Assembly: GCA_041736255.1 (NCBI GenBank)
Contig: JBGSTZ010000031.1
Location: forward strand, 1-64,000
Direction of reading: 5' to 3'
From: AVCC01 sp041736255
Lineage (GTDB): Bacteria; Pseudomonadota; Gammaproteobacteria; Burkholderiales; Burkholderiaceae_D
DNA: 64,000 bases
Each line of letters opens with the position of its first letter. The first letter of the stretch is position 1. A program made the translations under genes and the position numbers. Shown piece by piece: positions 31,446 through 40,852 of the stretch. The notes below the pieces were generated by a model, which had not been told where the DNA came from, searched no databases, and saw only the letters and a program-made list of their open reading frames with translations.

Positions 31446-33674
31446 TTAACTACCGATACGGCCACCATCGTTTTTGGTGATCACGATCGTCGCTGAACGT
31501 GGGCGCTTGCCGGCACCGTAACCTGCATTGCTCGGCCACTGACTAGTGTACTTGGTCGGATCGGCGATATCGGCCGCATCAGTGGTTTCGCCCGGGTGCT
31601 GAATATTGACGAATATCGCTTTGCCATCAGGCGTTTCGCACAGGCCGGTAATTTCACAGGCTTTCGGTCCCACCAGAAAACGCTTCAACGTATCCGCAGT
31701 AGGCGCCTTGCCAACTTGGGTCTTCACATCCAGCGTGCCGCCTGCTGTTTTTGGATAACTTAACGTCACCTCTTTGCCATCGCCTACCTGGCCCGGCCAG
31801 CCCGCCAGCATCATGCAGTTGGTCACATCACTGTAAGCACCATCATCGGTCTGAAACCAGCAAATACCGGTGGCCCGGCTAAACACCAAGCCATCAGGGC
31901 TCGAGAAATCCTGGTCGTCGGTCAGGTTCGACAGATTCACTTTGCCGGCATCGGCACCGGACTCTGCACCGAACAAGTACACATCCCAGTTAAAGTTTGT
32001 TGCAGTGCTGCCCACAGCTGCTTCCTTGATGCGCAAGATATGGCCGTTCGGGTTGCCCTTTTGCTCCTTGGAGCCCTTCATGTCCGTGTAAGCGCGCGGG
32101 TTGGCGCTGTCTGGCGCCAATTCCGACGAGCCGCTCGGTTCCACGCGACGATTGCTGTTGTTGGTCAGCGCGTAGTACACCTCACCATTTTTAGGATTCA
32201 CCGAGCACCATTCCGGGCGGTCCATTTTGGTCGCGCCGACCGCATCGGCGGCGAGCCGCGCATTTACCAGAACATCGGCAAGGTCGTCGAACTTGTAGGC
32301 GGCGTAGTTCTTGATGTCCGAATTACTGAGAGCCAATTCAATCCATTGCCCGCTACCGTCGGCGCTGAACTTGGCAACATACAGCTTGCCGAAGTCGAGA
32401 TATTTTGCGCCCACGGCCAGACGATCCGCTGGAGCCGCATCGGCAGCATCCCATTTAGCGTCTGAGACCCACTTGTAAATGTACTCGTTGCGTGAATCGT
32501 CACCCATGTACACCGCCAGCTGTTGGCCAACTTTGGCATTACTGAAAGCCGCGCTTTCGTGCGCGAAGCGACCCAGGCCGGTACGCTTCTGCGCTAGCGT
32601 GGTCTTGTCGTAAGCGTCCATCTCGACGATGTAGCCCATGCCGTTCATCTCGTTGCGATAGTCGTCTTTGCCATCAGCCGAAGTGCCGCTTTGGCTATTA
32701 TTCCAGCGCGCATATTTGTCATCCGAGCCGCCGGTTTCCCAGCCGTGGCGCGATGTAGCGCCCTGTTTGCGGCCGTAACGGTTGAGTGCGGTCACGCTCT
32801 TGTCGTTGCCGCGCGCAGCGTCGTCGGCGTCGCTGCGGGTGAAATAGCCGGCCCAATTCTCTTCGCCAGTCAGGAACGTGCCCCATGGCGTCTTACCGGT
32901 ACCGCAGTTGTTCAAGGTGCCGCGGGTCTTGAAACCATCGTTCGCATATTTGGTCACCATCAGCGGGTTGCCGCGTGCCGGGCCGGCGATTTCGATTTCG
33001 CTCAAACAAGTGATGCGGCGATTGAATGTAGAAGTCTTGACATACTCCCACTTGCCACCGCTGTTGCGCACTTCGACCATCGACACGCCGTGAATCGCGG
33101 TTTCCTTGTCTACTTCAGTGGCCGGGCGATTCCCCATATTGGTGCCGCCGTTGGGGTGCAAGAAGAACGATGATTTCTCATCGTTAGTGGTGGCTTCATG
33201 ATTGACCACCAGCAAGCCGCGCTCGATCGCCGAGGTAGATGGCGTGCCGTCCGCAGTCAGTCCGAACCATTCCATGCCATCGTGGTGGTCGCCGGCGCGG
33301 TTCTCGAAATCGGTATCGGTGCCATCATTCTTGTATGCAGCGGTGGCACCGGTGAGCGGGTCGCCCAGCGCGTAGATTGCAGTGGCGGTGTAACCTGCAG
33401 GCACTATGACGCTGTCAAGCAAACTTTTACTGACTGCGGTGAACCCCAGCAGCTTGTCGCTTGGCGTCGCAACAGCGTCATTGCTGCCACCACAAGCCGA
33501 CAGACCCAGCGATCCGAATAGCGCGCCGGCAGCGGAGGCAGCGCCGCCGCGCAACAGGCTGCGACGACTCAGCCGGGTTTCCAGCACCGCGCTGAAATGC
33601 GTATTGGGCGAGTTGTTGTAGCCGATATCATCGGGATCGATGGCGCGTACGGACAGATCGGTGGACTTGTTCAT
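31446..33674 (-). CDS. phoX: PhoX-type alkaline phosphatase (DUF839), Tat-exported
   Basis: A 742-residue PhoX family phosphatase that releases phosphate from organic esters, with a calcium/iron cofactor in the family. The twin-arginine motif SRRSLL (36-41) is followed by a hydrophobic stretch ending LGLSACGG, so it is exported folded and may be a lipoprotein. I chose ATG 33674 with AAAGGA upstream; the frame extends further up without homology and through the promoter. A four-unit Pho box and -10 directly upstream point to induction by PhoB under phosphate starvation. It ends in a strong terminator. Confidence 0.93.
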   Translation of the reverse strand: MNKSTDLSVRAIDPDDIGYNNSPNTHFSAVLETRLSRRSLLRGGAASAAGALFGSLGLSACGGSNDAVATPSDKLLGFTAVSKSLLDSVIVPAGYTATAIYALGDPLTGATAAYKNDGTDTDFENRAGDHHDGMEWFGLTADGTPSTSAIERGLLVVNHEATTNDEKSSFFLHPNGGTNMGNRPATEVDKETAIHGVSMVEVRNSGGKWEYVKTSTFNRRITCLSEIEIAGPARGNPLMVTKYANDGFKTRGTLNNCGTGKTPWGTFLTGEENWAGYFTRSDADDAARGNDKSVTALNRYGRKQGATSRHGWETGGSDDKYARWNNSQSGTSADGKDDYRNEMNGMGYIVEMDAYDKTTLAQKRTGLGRFAHESAAFSNAKVGQQLAVYMGDDSRNEYIYKWVSDAKWDAADAAPADRLAVGAKYLDFGKLYVAKFSADGSGQWIELALSNSDIKNYAAYKFDDLADVLVNARLAADAVGATKMDRPEWCSVNPKNGEVYYALTNNSNRRVEPSGSSELAPDSANPRAYTDMKGSKEQKGNPNGHILRIKEAAVGSTATNFNWDVYLFGAESGADAGKVNLSNLTDDQDFSSPDGLVFSRATGICWFQTDDGAYSDVTNCMMLAGWPGQVGDGKEVTLSYPKTAGGTLDVKTQVGKAPTADTLKRFLVGPKACEITGLCETPDGKAIFVNIQHPGETTDAADIADPTKYTSQWPSNAGYGAGKRPRSATIVITKNDGGRIGS

Positions 33675-33714
33675 GGCTTTGTTTCCTTTGATGTTATGAG
33701 AAGATCGGTCATGA

Positions 33715-33769
33715 ATTCTAGCCACGGAATATGACTTGATAGTGACTGCAAGATGACGATTAGATGACA
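33715..33769 (-). promoter_or_regulatory. Four-unit Pho box and -10 of phoX
   Basis: On the minus strand four 11-bp units follow each other: TGTCATCTAAT, CGTCATCTTGC, AGTCACTATCA and AGTCATATTCC (33769 to 33726). A -10-like TAGAAT (33720-33715) follows. The 11-bp period with GTCA at each start is the PhoB pattern, placed as an activator-type promoter lacking its own -35. Confidence 0.85.
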
Positions 33770-33914
33770 TCGAAGCACAGGCAGCTTCACCGATCTTGCC
33801 GGTCAGCATTGTTATGGCCGGTGCGCAAAAGCGAGTACGCTTTGGCATCGCCATTCCAGCCCGCAATCGTTTGACGGCGGGCAATGTTGTGCTGAACCGA
33901 GGAAAAAACGCCTA

Positions 33915-35348
33915 GTGATTCTTTCCAGACTGTCTTTTCGTCAGCTGCTGTTGACTGCATTTCTGCTGATCGTGGCGCTATTGAGCGCGACCTCGGTGCA
34001 AGCCTTGTTGACGCTGGAGCGACTAGCCAGCGATGGCCGTCAAACCGCGCATGATGCGGTGCAACTAACCGAAGACGCGCAGCGCCTGGCAGAGCGGACT
34101 ATTGCGATGGAGCGCAGTGCGCGCCAGTTTATGGTGCTCAACGATCCCGTCTTTCGAACCCGTTATCGCGAAGTGTGGACCGAGGCGCAGGAAGCCTTGA
34201 GTGCGCTCAAGCTGCAATTATCCAAGGTGCCGGCGCGTGAATTCGAAGCCTGGATTGCGCACAGCGAAGCAGCCTGGGCTTTGTTGCAGGCCGATCCGCA
34301 ACAGCGCGCCCAAGATCAGGAAGTTCTGGCACGTGCTTTTGTCCGCTTGCCGGCTATTAATGCGTTGTTGTCGACTGAGAGCAGGCTTGAAGTCGCACGT
34401 CGCAACAATGCTTTGGTCGCCGCGCTTGCGCAGCAACGCCGCGTCCTGAAAATACAGGTGGTCGGCGCCATCGCACTGGCTGCGCTGTTTGCGTTCAGTT
34501 TCGGCCTCTGGCTGTCGCGCCCGCTGGCACGGATAGAAGTTGCGATCAATCGTCTGGGCCAGAACCGTTTCGATCAGGCGATCGAGGTCGACGGGCCGGC
34601 CGATCTGCGTCGGCTCGGCAGCCAGTTGGACTGGTTGCGCTTACGCTTGGCCGATCTGGAAGCCGACAAGGCGCGTTTCATGCGCCATATTTCGCATGAA
34701 TTGAAAACCCCGCTGGCCGCCTTGCGGGAAGGCGTCGCATTGCTGGAAGAGGAGGTGGCCGGCCCGCTGTCAGGCAATCAGCGCGAAGTCGCCGGCATTT
34801 TGCGCCAGAACACGCTCGCGCTGCAAACCCAGATCGAAGATTTGCTGCGCTACAATGCAGCCGCATTCGACGCCCGGCAGTTGCATTGCGTGCCGACCGC
34901 ATTGCGCGCTTTGCTGCAACAAGTGATCGACGTGCAACGGCTGCAATGGCAGGCGCGCGATCTGACGATAGCGATAGACCTGAGAGGCCCGGATCAGGTG
35001 GCCCGCGTCGATCCCGACAAGCTGCAGGTGGCCTTGGCTAATTTGTTATCGAATGCAATCCGTTTCAGCCCGCAGGGCGGCACCATCAGCCTGCTGCTGG
35101 GCAGATTGCCGGATCGCATCACGATAGATTGCATGGATCAGGGCCCGGGCATTGCGCCGGCCGACGCGGCGCGCATATTCGAGCCGTTCTATCAGGGCCT
35201 GCGTCAGCCGCCGGGTGCGCGCAACGGCAACGGCATTGGTCTGTCGATCGTGCATGAATACGTTGTCGCCCATCGCGGCACGGTAGAACTTGTGCCGTGT
35301 GAAACGGGCGCCCATTTCCGGATTACGCTCCCTATTGACAATAAATAA
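33915..35348 (+). CDS. qseE: Envelope-stress sensor histidine kinase, QseE/GlrK type
   Basis: A 477-residue membrane kinase. The first membrane helix is about residues 10-32, a helical periplasmic sensor region covers about 35-175, and a second helix lies near 180-200. HAMP follows, then the phospho-acceptor H261 in MRHISHELKTP, and an ATPase domain with N box and DQGPGIA / NGIGLSI. The start is a GTG at 33915 with GAGGA upstream. It is followed 4 bp later by qseG and then qseF, the gene order of the QseEGF (GlrK-YfhG-GlrR) system. The signal is unknown. Confidence 0.9.
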   Translation: MILSRLSFRQLLLTAFLLIVALLSATSVQALLTLERLASDGRQTAHDAVQLTEDAQRLAERTIAMERSARQFMVLNDPVFRTRYREVWTEAQEALSALKLQLSKVPAREFEAWIAHSEAAWALLQADPQQRAQDQEVLARAFVRLPAINALLSTESRLEVARRNNALVAALAQQRRVLKIQVVGAIALAALFAFSFGLWLSRPLARIEVAINRLGQNRFDQAIEVDGPADLRRLGSQLDWLRLRLADLEADKARFMRHISHELKTPLAALREGVALLEEEVAGPLSGNQREVAGILRQNTLALQTQIEDLLRYNAAAFDARQLHCVPTALRALLQQVIDVQRLQWQARDLTIAIDLRGPDQVARVDPDKLQVALANLLSNAIRFSPQGGTISLLLGRLPDRITIDCMDQGPGIAPADAARIFEPFYQGLRQPPGARNGNGIGLSIVHEYVVAHRGTVELVPCETGAHFRITLPIDNK

Positions 35349-35352
35349 AATA

Positions 35353-35925
35353 ATGAAAACACAAATTTTTCTAACCCTGTTCTGCGGCCTGTTGGCTGCC
35401 TGCACCACTGCTCCGGTCACGGTGGAAGAGCCGGTTGCGGTGATCGTTTCGCAGCCTGCCCCGAGTTTGTCGAGTATGTCGAGTACGCCGCGCGAAATTG
35501 GCACCTTGCTGGCTTATCACCAGTGGTTGCGTACATTGACGCCGGCCGCACTGGTCAGAGAGCTGGCAGAGCTGCAGAAACAGCCCAAAAACGCGCAGTT
35601 TGCGCTGAAAAAATCGATGTTGCTGACCTTGAGTCATGACAGCGACGATTTGGCGCGGGCCCAGAGCTTGACCGACGGCGTCATCAAATCGGCCGAGCCG
35701 GATGCGCTGATCGTCAAGCCATTGGCGCGCATATTTGCTGCCAATTACGCCGAAATGCGCCGCCTCAGCGATCAGACCGACAAACTCAGTCAACAGGCGA
35801 AAGAAAGCCAGCGTCGCGTTGAGCAACTTCAGCAGACCTTAGAAGCGCTGAAGGCAATCGAGCGCACGCTGCCAGCGCCTCCGAATGGCGCACCGGCAGC
35901 GACGACACCAAAAGGAACGCCATGA
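35353..35925 (+). CDS. qseG: QseG/YfhG-like lipoprotein
   Basis: A 190-residue lipoprotein. The signal MKTQIFLTLFCGLLAAC ends in a lipobox with Cys17. An alpha-helical body follows, with a coiled-coil-like stretch near 135-170 and a Pro/Ala-rich tail. In enterobacteria QseG is an outer-membrane lipoprotein that interacts with QseE and is needed for signalling. Here the call rests on position between kinase and regulator plus the lipobox; sequence similarity is weak. I chose ATG 35353. The stop overlaps the qseF start as ATGA. Confidence 0.75.
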   Translation: MKTQIFLTLFCGLLAACTTAPVTVEEPVAVIVSQPAPSLSSMSSTPREIGTLLAYHQWLRTLTPAALVRELAELQKQPKNAQFALKKSMLLTLSHDSDDLARAQSLTDGVIKSAEPDALIVKPLARIFAANYAEMRRLSDQTDKLSQQAKESQRRVEQLQQTLEALKAIERTLPAPPNGAPAATTPKGTP

Positions 35926-37313
35926 CAGCCCATGCACAGATTCTGCTGGTCGACGATGATCCCGATTTGCTGCGCTTATTGTCGATACGCTTATCCGCTG
36001 CCGGCTATCGGGTCACTGCGGTCAGCAGCGCCGAAGCGGCACTGGAGCGGCTGGCAATCGAATTGCCGGCGCTGGTGATCAGCGACATCTGCCTGCCCGG
36101 GCGCGACGGTCTGGCGCTGTTCGATGAAATCCGCGCCCAGCATTCGGCGCTGCCGGTGATTCTGCTGACCGCGCACGGCACCATTCCGGATGCAGTCGAA
36201 GCCACCGCGCGCGGCGCGTATGCCTATCTGACCAAGCCGTTCGACGGCAAAGTTTTGCTGGAAAAAATTGCGCAAGCGCTCAGCCTGAGCGTGCCGTCGC
36301 CAATGTCATCGTCGCTGCCAGCGCTCGGCGACGAGGCATGGCGGGCAGGCTTGATCAGCCGCAGCCAGTGCATGAATGCGCTGCTGGCCGAGGCCAAATT
36401 GGTCGCTGCAACCGACGCCAGCATCCTGATCCGCGGTGAAAGTGGCAGCGGCAAGGAATTGCTGGCACAAGCAATTCATCGCGCCAGTCACCGCGCAAGC
36501 GCACCCTTTGTCGCCGTCAATTGCGGCGCGATTCCCGAGCAATTGCTGGAATCCGAATTGTTCGGACACGTCAAAGGCGCGTTCACTGGCGCTGTGAGCA
36601 ACCGTCCCGGCCTGTTTCAGGCGGCGCATGGCGGCACCTTGTTTCTGGATGAAATTGGCGACATGCCGCTGTTGCTGCAAGTGAAGTTGTTGCGCGTGTT
36701 GCAAGAGCGGGCGGTGCGCCCGGTCGGCGCCGATCAGGCGCTGCCAATTGATGTGCGCATCGTGTCGGCCACCCATCGTGATCTCGATGCCGCGCTGGCA
36801 GATGGGCAGTTTCGCGAGGATCTGTATTACCGCCTGAACGTCGTGACCCTGAGCCTGCCGCCGTTAGCCGAGCGGCGCGAAGATATCGCCTTGCTGGCGA
36901 ATCATTTTCTGCAACAGCTTGCCAGCAAGTATCACAAGCCGCTGAACGGCTTTGCACCCGATGCGCTGGAGGCGCTGATGACTGCATCGTGGCCAGGCAA
37001 TGTGCGCCAACTCAATAACGTGGTCGAGCAAGTCTGCGCGCTGGCCACCACGCCGCTGGTGCCCTTGTCGCTGGTGCGGCGCGCATTGCGGGTGCCGTCG
37101 TTTGAAGTGCTCAGCTACGCCGAGGCCAAGCAGCGTTTTGAACGCAATTACCTGATTCAACTGCTGAAGCTCACCGATGGCAATGTCGCCGACGCGGCGC
37201 GACTGGCCGACCGCAACCGCACCGAGTTTTATCGGCTGTTGCAAAAATCCGGCCTGACACCGAGCCTGTTCCGGGCCGACGATGGCACTGTCGCCGACGA
37301 GCGACAGAAGTAA
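35922..37313 (+). CDS. qseF: Sigma-54-dependent response regulator, QseF/GlrR type
   Basis: 463 residues: receiver domain (D55 in LVISDICLPG, conserved K in TKPFD), AAA+ domain with Walker A GESGSGKE (172-179) and the sigma-54 contact loop GAFTGA (219-224), and a C-terminal helix-turn-helix (VADAARLADRNRTEFYRLL). Every motif needed to activate sigma-54 RNA polymerase is intact. It overlaps qseG by 4 bp. A TGTC-N10-GACA site and a sigma-54 promoter lie just downstream in front of the BON-protein gene, making that gene the evident local target. Confidence 0.94.
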   Translation: MTAHAQILLVDDDPDLLRLLSIRLSAAGYRVTAVSSAEAALERLAIELPALVISDICLPGRDGLALFDEIRAQHSALPVILLTAHGTIPDAVEATARGAYAYLTKPFDGKVLLEKIAQALSLSVPSPMSSSLPALGDEAWRAGLISRSQCMNALLAEAKLVAATDASILIRGESGSGKELLAQAIHRASHRASAPFVAVNCGAIPEQLLESELFGHVKGAFTGAVSNRPGLFQAAHGGTLFLDEIGDMPLLLQVKLLRVLQERAVRPVGADQALPIDVRIVSATHRDLDAALADGQFREDLYYRLNVVTLSLPPLAERREDIALLANHFLQQLASKYHKPLNGFAPDALEALMTASWPGNVRQLNNVVEQVCALATTPLVPLSLVRRALRVPSFEVLSYAEAKQRFERNYLIQLLKLTDGNVADAARLADRNRTEFYRLLQKSGLTPSLFRADDGTVADERQK

Positions 37314-37336
37314 TTTCTTTCAAATCAATCACTTGG

Positions 37337-37392
37337 GTGATTCTGCACAGACCACTGTCGCCTGGTAGCGACAAAAATCAGTGCAGAATCAC
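37337..37392 (+). promoter_or_regulatory. GlrR/QseF-type activator site within a large inverted repeat
   Basis: TGTC-N10-GACA at 37356-37373 is an exact match to the known GlrR site pattern. It is flanked by a perfect 12-bp inverted repeat, GTGATTCTGCAC (37337-37348) and GTGCAGAATCAC (37381-37392). The site lies about 100 bp upstream of the sigma-54 promoter. Confidence 0.8.
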
Positions 37393-37434
37393 GATTCTGC
37401 CGCGATCATTTTGGTGAATTTTTCTTAAGTCATT

Positions 37435-37447
37435 GAATGCATTGATT
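37435..37447 (-). promoter_or_regulatory. IHF-like site
   Basis: The minus strand reads AATCAATGCATTC, one base off the WATCAANNNNTTR consensus. It lies between the activator site and the sigma-54 promoter, where a DNA bend would bring them together. A short degenerate motif, so only suggestive. Confidence 0.4.
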
Positions 37448-37458
37448 TTTTAACATGC

Positions 37459-37474
37459 TGGCACAGTGATTGCT
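37459..37474 (+). promoter_or_regulatory. Sigma-54 promoter of the BON-protein gene
   Basis: TGGCAC-N5-TTGCT carries the invariant GG and GC at the right spacing. Transcription should start near 37486, giving a leader of about 100 nt. The leader holds a small hairpin GTACTT-GGTTT-AAGTAC around 37516-37532. Confidence 0.88.
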
Positions 37475-37584
37475 AAAGAGGTCCTTGTAACGTTAGAACG
37501 GCGTTGCGGTGTTTGGTACTTGGTTTAAGTACTTGGTGCTACCACTAACCGTTATTCGATCTCCTTACCAAGAAAGAAACTATC

Positions 37585-38004
37585 ATGCAAAACCATAAAT
37601 TGTTGTCCCGTCTGCTTGTTGCTGCATTGATCTCACTAACTTCCGTTGCTGCCGTGCAAGCTGCAGATGCATCCACTTCCGCAGCGGCCAACTCTACTAC
37701 TGCTACCGGCGCTTCCACTGATACGAGTGCAGCACCTCTTGGCACCGGATCTGCTGCAACTGCGGTCGGAGCCACATCCGCATATGCCGATGATGCGATG
37801 ATCACCACTATGGTCAAGGCTGCATTGGTTGAAGACGAGCAAGTGCAATCGCTGAAAATCAGCGTGTCCACCGAACAAGGCATAGTCAAGATGTCGGGTG
37901 TCGTGCCCACTGCTGAAGTTGGTCAGCGCGCGCTACAACTGGCCGCCGGAGTCCAGGGCGTGCAGGATATCAAGAGCGAATTGAAGGTTAAAAAAGGTAG
38001 TTAA
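37585..38004 (+). CDS. Secreted BON-domain protein
   Basis: 139 residues: signal peptide (hydrophobic core about 8-24, cleavage after VQA at 26), a low-complexity Ser/Thr/Ala linker (about 27-65), then a single BON domain (about 68-136) with LKISVSTEQGIVKMSGVV and VQDIKSEL. BON proteins such as OsmY are periplasmic and bind phospholipid or stabilise the envelope. The gene is headed by a sigma-54 promoter with a QseF-type site and ended by a strong terminator, so it is a single-gene unit, probably the output of the qseEGF system just upstream. Confidence 0.88.
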   Translation: MQNHKLLSRLLVAALISLTSVAAVQAADASTSAAANSTTATGASTDTSAAPLGTGSAATAVGATSAYADDAMITTMVKAALVEDEQVQSLKISVSTEQGIVKMSGVVPTAEVGQRALQLAAGVQGVQDIKSELKVKKGS

Positions 38005-38034
38005 GCTACTATAAAAACAGTAAGCCAGTGCAAC

Positions 38035-38070
38035 AAAAAAGCGGCCCGCAATTTTATGCGGGCCGCTTTT
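38035..38070 (+). terminator. Rho-independent terminator after BON gene
   Basis: Perfect 10-bp stem GCGGCCCGCA / TGCGGGCCGC with a 6-bp loop, A-run before and T-run after. It can work in both directions. Confidence 0.92.
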
Positions 38071-38202
38071 GCATTAACGCTTTGATGTTGCATGCCGCAT
38101 GCCTGGAAGCAGATATCACCTTAATCCAGCCCTCTCGCAACTTGCCGGAGTTGCAGAATCGACGCAAAAAATTACGCCGAATAAGGACGATTTATGAAAT
38201 TT

Positions 38203-38231
38203 TTGACCAAAAATCGGGTGAAATATAGGAT
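38203..38231 (+). promoter_or_regulatory. Candidate promoter of the PAS-GGDEF-EAL gene
   Basis: TTGACC and TAGGAT with a 17-bp spacer, about 100 bp before the start codon. The rest of the 38071-38332 gap shows a GGGGCAGTGCCCC palindrome (38308-38320) close to the start and nothing else I recognise. Confidence 0.5.
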
Positions 38232-38332
38232 TTTCATAGTATTTAGTCACGCCTAGTAAATTTTTACGCATCTCACTATAATCAGCGAAACCTAAAAAAT
38301 GCCACCAGGGGCAGTGCCCCAGAAAGTTTTTC

Positions 38333-40819
38333 GTGTCATCTTTTCCAGACCCGTTACCTCATGCTGCAATTGAGGCGCCCCCGGGCTCGCAGCAACGTTT
38401 CGAAAACCTTGTCAATTGTATCGACGGCATTGTCTGGGAGGCCGATCCGGTCACTTTTCGCGTCATTTTTGTCAGCGTGCAAACCACGCACATCCTGGGC
38501 TATCGGATCGAAGAGTGGTATGCCGAAAATTTTTGGGCCGATCACATTTACCCGCAGGATCGCGAACATGCAGTCAGAGACTGTGCGGCATTCACCAAGC
38601 TCGGGGAAAATTATGTACTTGAATACCGGATGCTGGCTGCTGACGGGCGCGTGGTCTGGTTCAAGGACTCGGTCAGTGTTGGCGTCAGTGCCGGGCAGGC
38701 GGTTTCCTTGTGCGGCATCATGGTGGATATTACCGACCAGAAGCGGCTGTTGCAGACGAATCTCGAGCAGATGCATTTTTTCCACAAATTGGGCGACACT
38801 ATTCCCAGCCCGATTTTTTGGAAAGACGCCGAAGGTCGCTATCAGGGTTGCAACAAAACATTCGAGGCATATATCGGGGTCCGGCGCGAAGACTTGATTG
38901 GCAAATCCGTGTTCGACATTGCGCCTCCCGAACTGGCTGCAACCTACGCCGCTGCCGACCAGGCGCTGTTTGACAGCCGGGGCACCCAAACTTATGAAGC
39001 CGCCGTGCGCTACGCGGATGGTTCCCTCAAAAACGTGGTTTTTAACAAGGCTACTTTTGAGAAAGAAGGCGGCGGCTTGGGTGGGCTGGTCGGCATAATA
39101 CTTGACATTACCGAACTCAAGCATGCCGAACACGCGTTACGACTCTCCGCTTCCGTATTTGAAAGCAGTACCGACGGTATTGTAATAACCGATGCCCAAA
39201 CACGCATCCTTAAAGTCAACCGCGCCTTTAGCACTATTACCGGATACGCTGCCGATGAGGCATTGGGGAAAACCCCGACAATGCTGCACTCGGGCCAGCA
39301 GGATGCCGCGTTCTATCGGCAGATGTGGAAATCGCTTGCTAAGCACGGTCGCTGGAGCGGAGAACTCTGGAATCGGCACAAATTAGGCCATGCTTTTATA
39401 GAGCGCCTGTCGATCAATCGGGTACTGGACGCCAATGGCGCCGTTACCAATTATATCGGTATTTTTAGCGATATTTCCCACGTCAAGGCGGCGCAAAGTC
39501 AGATTGACAGGCTGTCCTATTTCGATGCGCTGACCAATTTGCCCAACCGGGCGCAGTTGCAGGAACGACTGCAGCACGCGCTGTCCAACGCGGAGGCTAC
39601 CAGCCAACGGGTCACGCTGTTGACGATGAATATTGAACGACTGGGTTACATCAATGACACACTGGGACACCATGTCGGCGACCAAGTCATCATCGCAGTC
39701 GCCGAGCGTCTGTTGGCCAGCGTGCGCGCCGTCGATACCGTTTTCCGCCATCTTGGCGATGAGTTCGCGGTCATCCTGGAGGACTTGGACAGTGTGGACT
39801 CTGCCGCCCGCATGGCCGAACGCGTGCTTAGCGCGCTGAGTACAGTCTTCCGCTTAGACGAACATGAGCTTATCGTGGGCGCCTGCATCGGCATCAGCAT
39901 ATTTCCGGACGATGGCAAGACCCCTTTATTGTTGCTAAAAAATGCCGATATCGCGCTGCATCACGCCAAGGGCAGCGGCAGTTTCCAATTTTTTCGGGAA
40001 GAAATGAATGCCGCTTCGATGGAGCGGCTGTTGATCGAAAACAGCCTGCGACTGGCGCTGCAACGCAACGAGTTTCGCGTTTATTATCAGGCGCAGCTCG
40101 ATTTCGTGAGCGGTCAGATCATCGGAATGGAAGCGTTGGTGCGTTGGGCACATCCTGAAATGGGACTGGTATCGCCGATGCGCTTTATTCCAGTGGCCGA
40201 AGAAACCGGGCAAATCATCGCAATCGGTTTGTGGGTATTGCGCACCGCATGCGAGGAGACGCGGCGCTGGCACCAACTCGGGTATGACCATTTGCGGGTG
40301 GCGGTGAATGTATCGGCCAAGCAATTCAACCAGGACGATTTTGCCGCGCAGGTGAAACAGGTGCTACAAGACGCCGGGCTGGCACCAGATCGGCTGGAGC
40401 TGGAATTGACCGAAAGCCTGATCATGCAGCGCCCGGATCGCGTGATCGCCACCATGGAAGAATTGCGCGCAATCGGCGTGCGGTTCTCGATTGACGACTT
40501 CGGTACCGGCTATTCCAGCCTGTCGCAGCTCAAGCGCTTTCCAATCGACAAGCTCAAGATCGATCAATCGTTTACCAGCGATATCGGGATTGATGTCAAC
40601 GGCGCCGCGATTACCCGCGCCATCATTGCGCTGGGTACCAGCATGCATTTGCAAGTGATAGCGGAAGGCGTGGAAACCCATGAACAGCAGCGGTTCCTGA
40701 TCGAGAACGGTTGCCACAGCATGCAAGGTTATTTGTTCAGCCGTCCGATCCCGGCCGATGATTTTTCGTGTTTGCTGGCAGAGCACAATGCAAATCCGTA
40801 TATAGCTGTGGTGGTCTGA
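38333..40819 (+). CDS. PAS-PAS-PAS-GGDEF-EAL cyclic-di-GMP phosphodiesterase
   Basis: 828 residues without clear membrane helices: three PAS-type sensor domains (about 20-140, 147-265, 268-390), a GGDEF domain (392-550) and an EAL domain (561-815). The cyclase signature is degenerate, RHLGDEF (472-478), so cyclase activity is doubtful. The EAL site is intact: E600-A-L, NVSAKQF, ELTES, DDFGTGYSSL (721-730) and EGVET. Net activity is therefore probably c-di-GMP breakdown, with the GGDEF domain binding GTP as a regulator. The start is a GTG at 38333 with a weak Shine-Dalgarno. Confidence 0.9.
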   Translation: MSSFPDPLPHAAIEAPPGSQQRFENLVNCIDGIVWEADPVTFRVIFVSVQTTHILGYRIEEWYAENFWADHIYPQDREHAVRDCAAFTKLGENYVLEYRMLAADGRVVWFKDSVSVGVSAGQAVSLCGIMVDITDQKRLLQTNLEQMHFFHKLGDTIPSPIFWKDAEGRYQGCNKTFEAYIGVRREDLIGKSVFDIAPPELAATYAAADQALFDSRGTQTYEAAVRYADGSLKNVVFNKATFEKEGGGLGGLVGIILDITELKHAEHALRLSASVFESSTDGIVITDAQTRILKVNRAFSTITGYAADEALGKTPTMLHSGQQDAAFYRQMWKSLAKHGRWSGELWNRHKLGHAFIERLSINRVLDANGAVTNYIGIFSDISHVKAAQSQIDRLSYFDALTNLPNRAQLQERLQHALSNAEATSQRVTLLTMNIERLGYINDTLGHHVGDQVIIAVAERLLASVRAVDTVFRHLGDEFAVILEDLDSVDSAARMAERVLSALSTVFRLDEHELIVGACIGISIFPDDGKTPLLLLKNADIALHHAKGSGSFQFFREEMNAASMERLLIENSLRLALQRNEFRVYYQAQLDFVSGQIIGMEALVRWAHPEMGLVSPMRFIPVAEETGQIIAIGLWVLRTACEETRRWHQLGYDHLRVAVNVSAKQFNQDDFAAQVKQVLQDAGLAPDRLELELTESLIMQRPDRVIATMEELRAIGVRFSIDDFGTGYSSLSQLKRFPIDKLKIDQSFTSDIGIDVNGAAITRAIIALGTSMHLQVIAEGVETHEQQRFLIENGCHSMQGYLFSRPIPADDFSCLLAEHNANPYIAVVV

Positions 40820-40852
40820 AGCAATTTTTCGCGCCAACCCTTTTTGTAGGTT

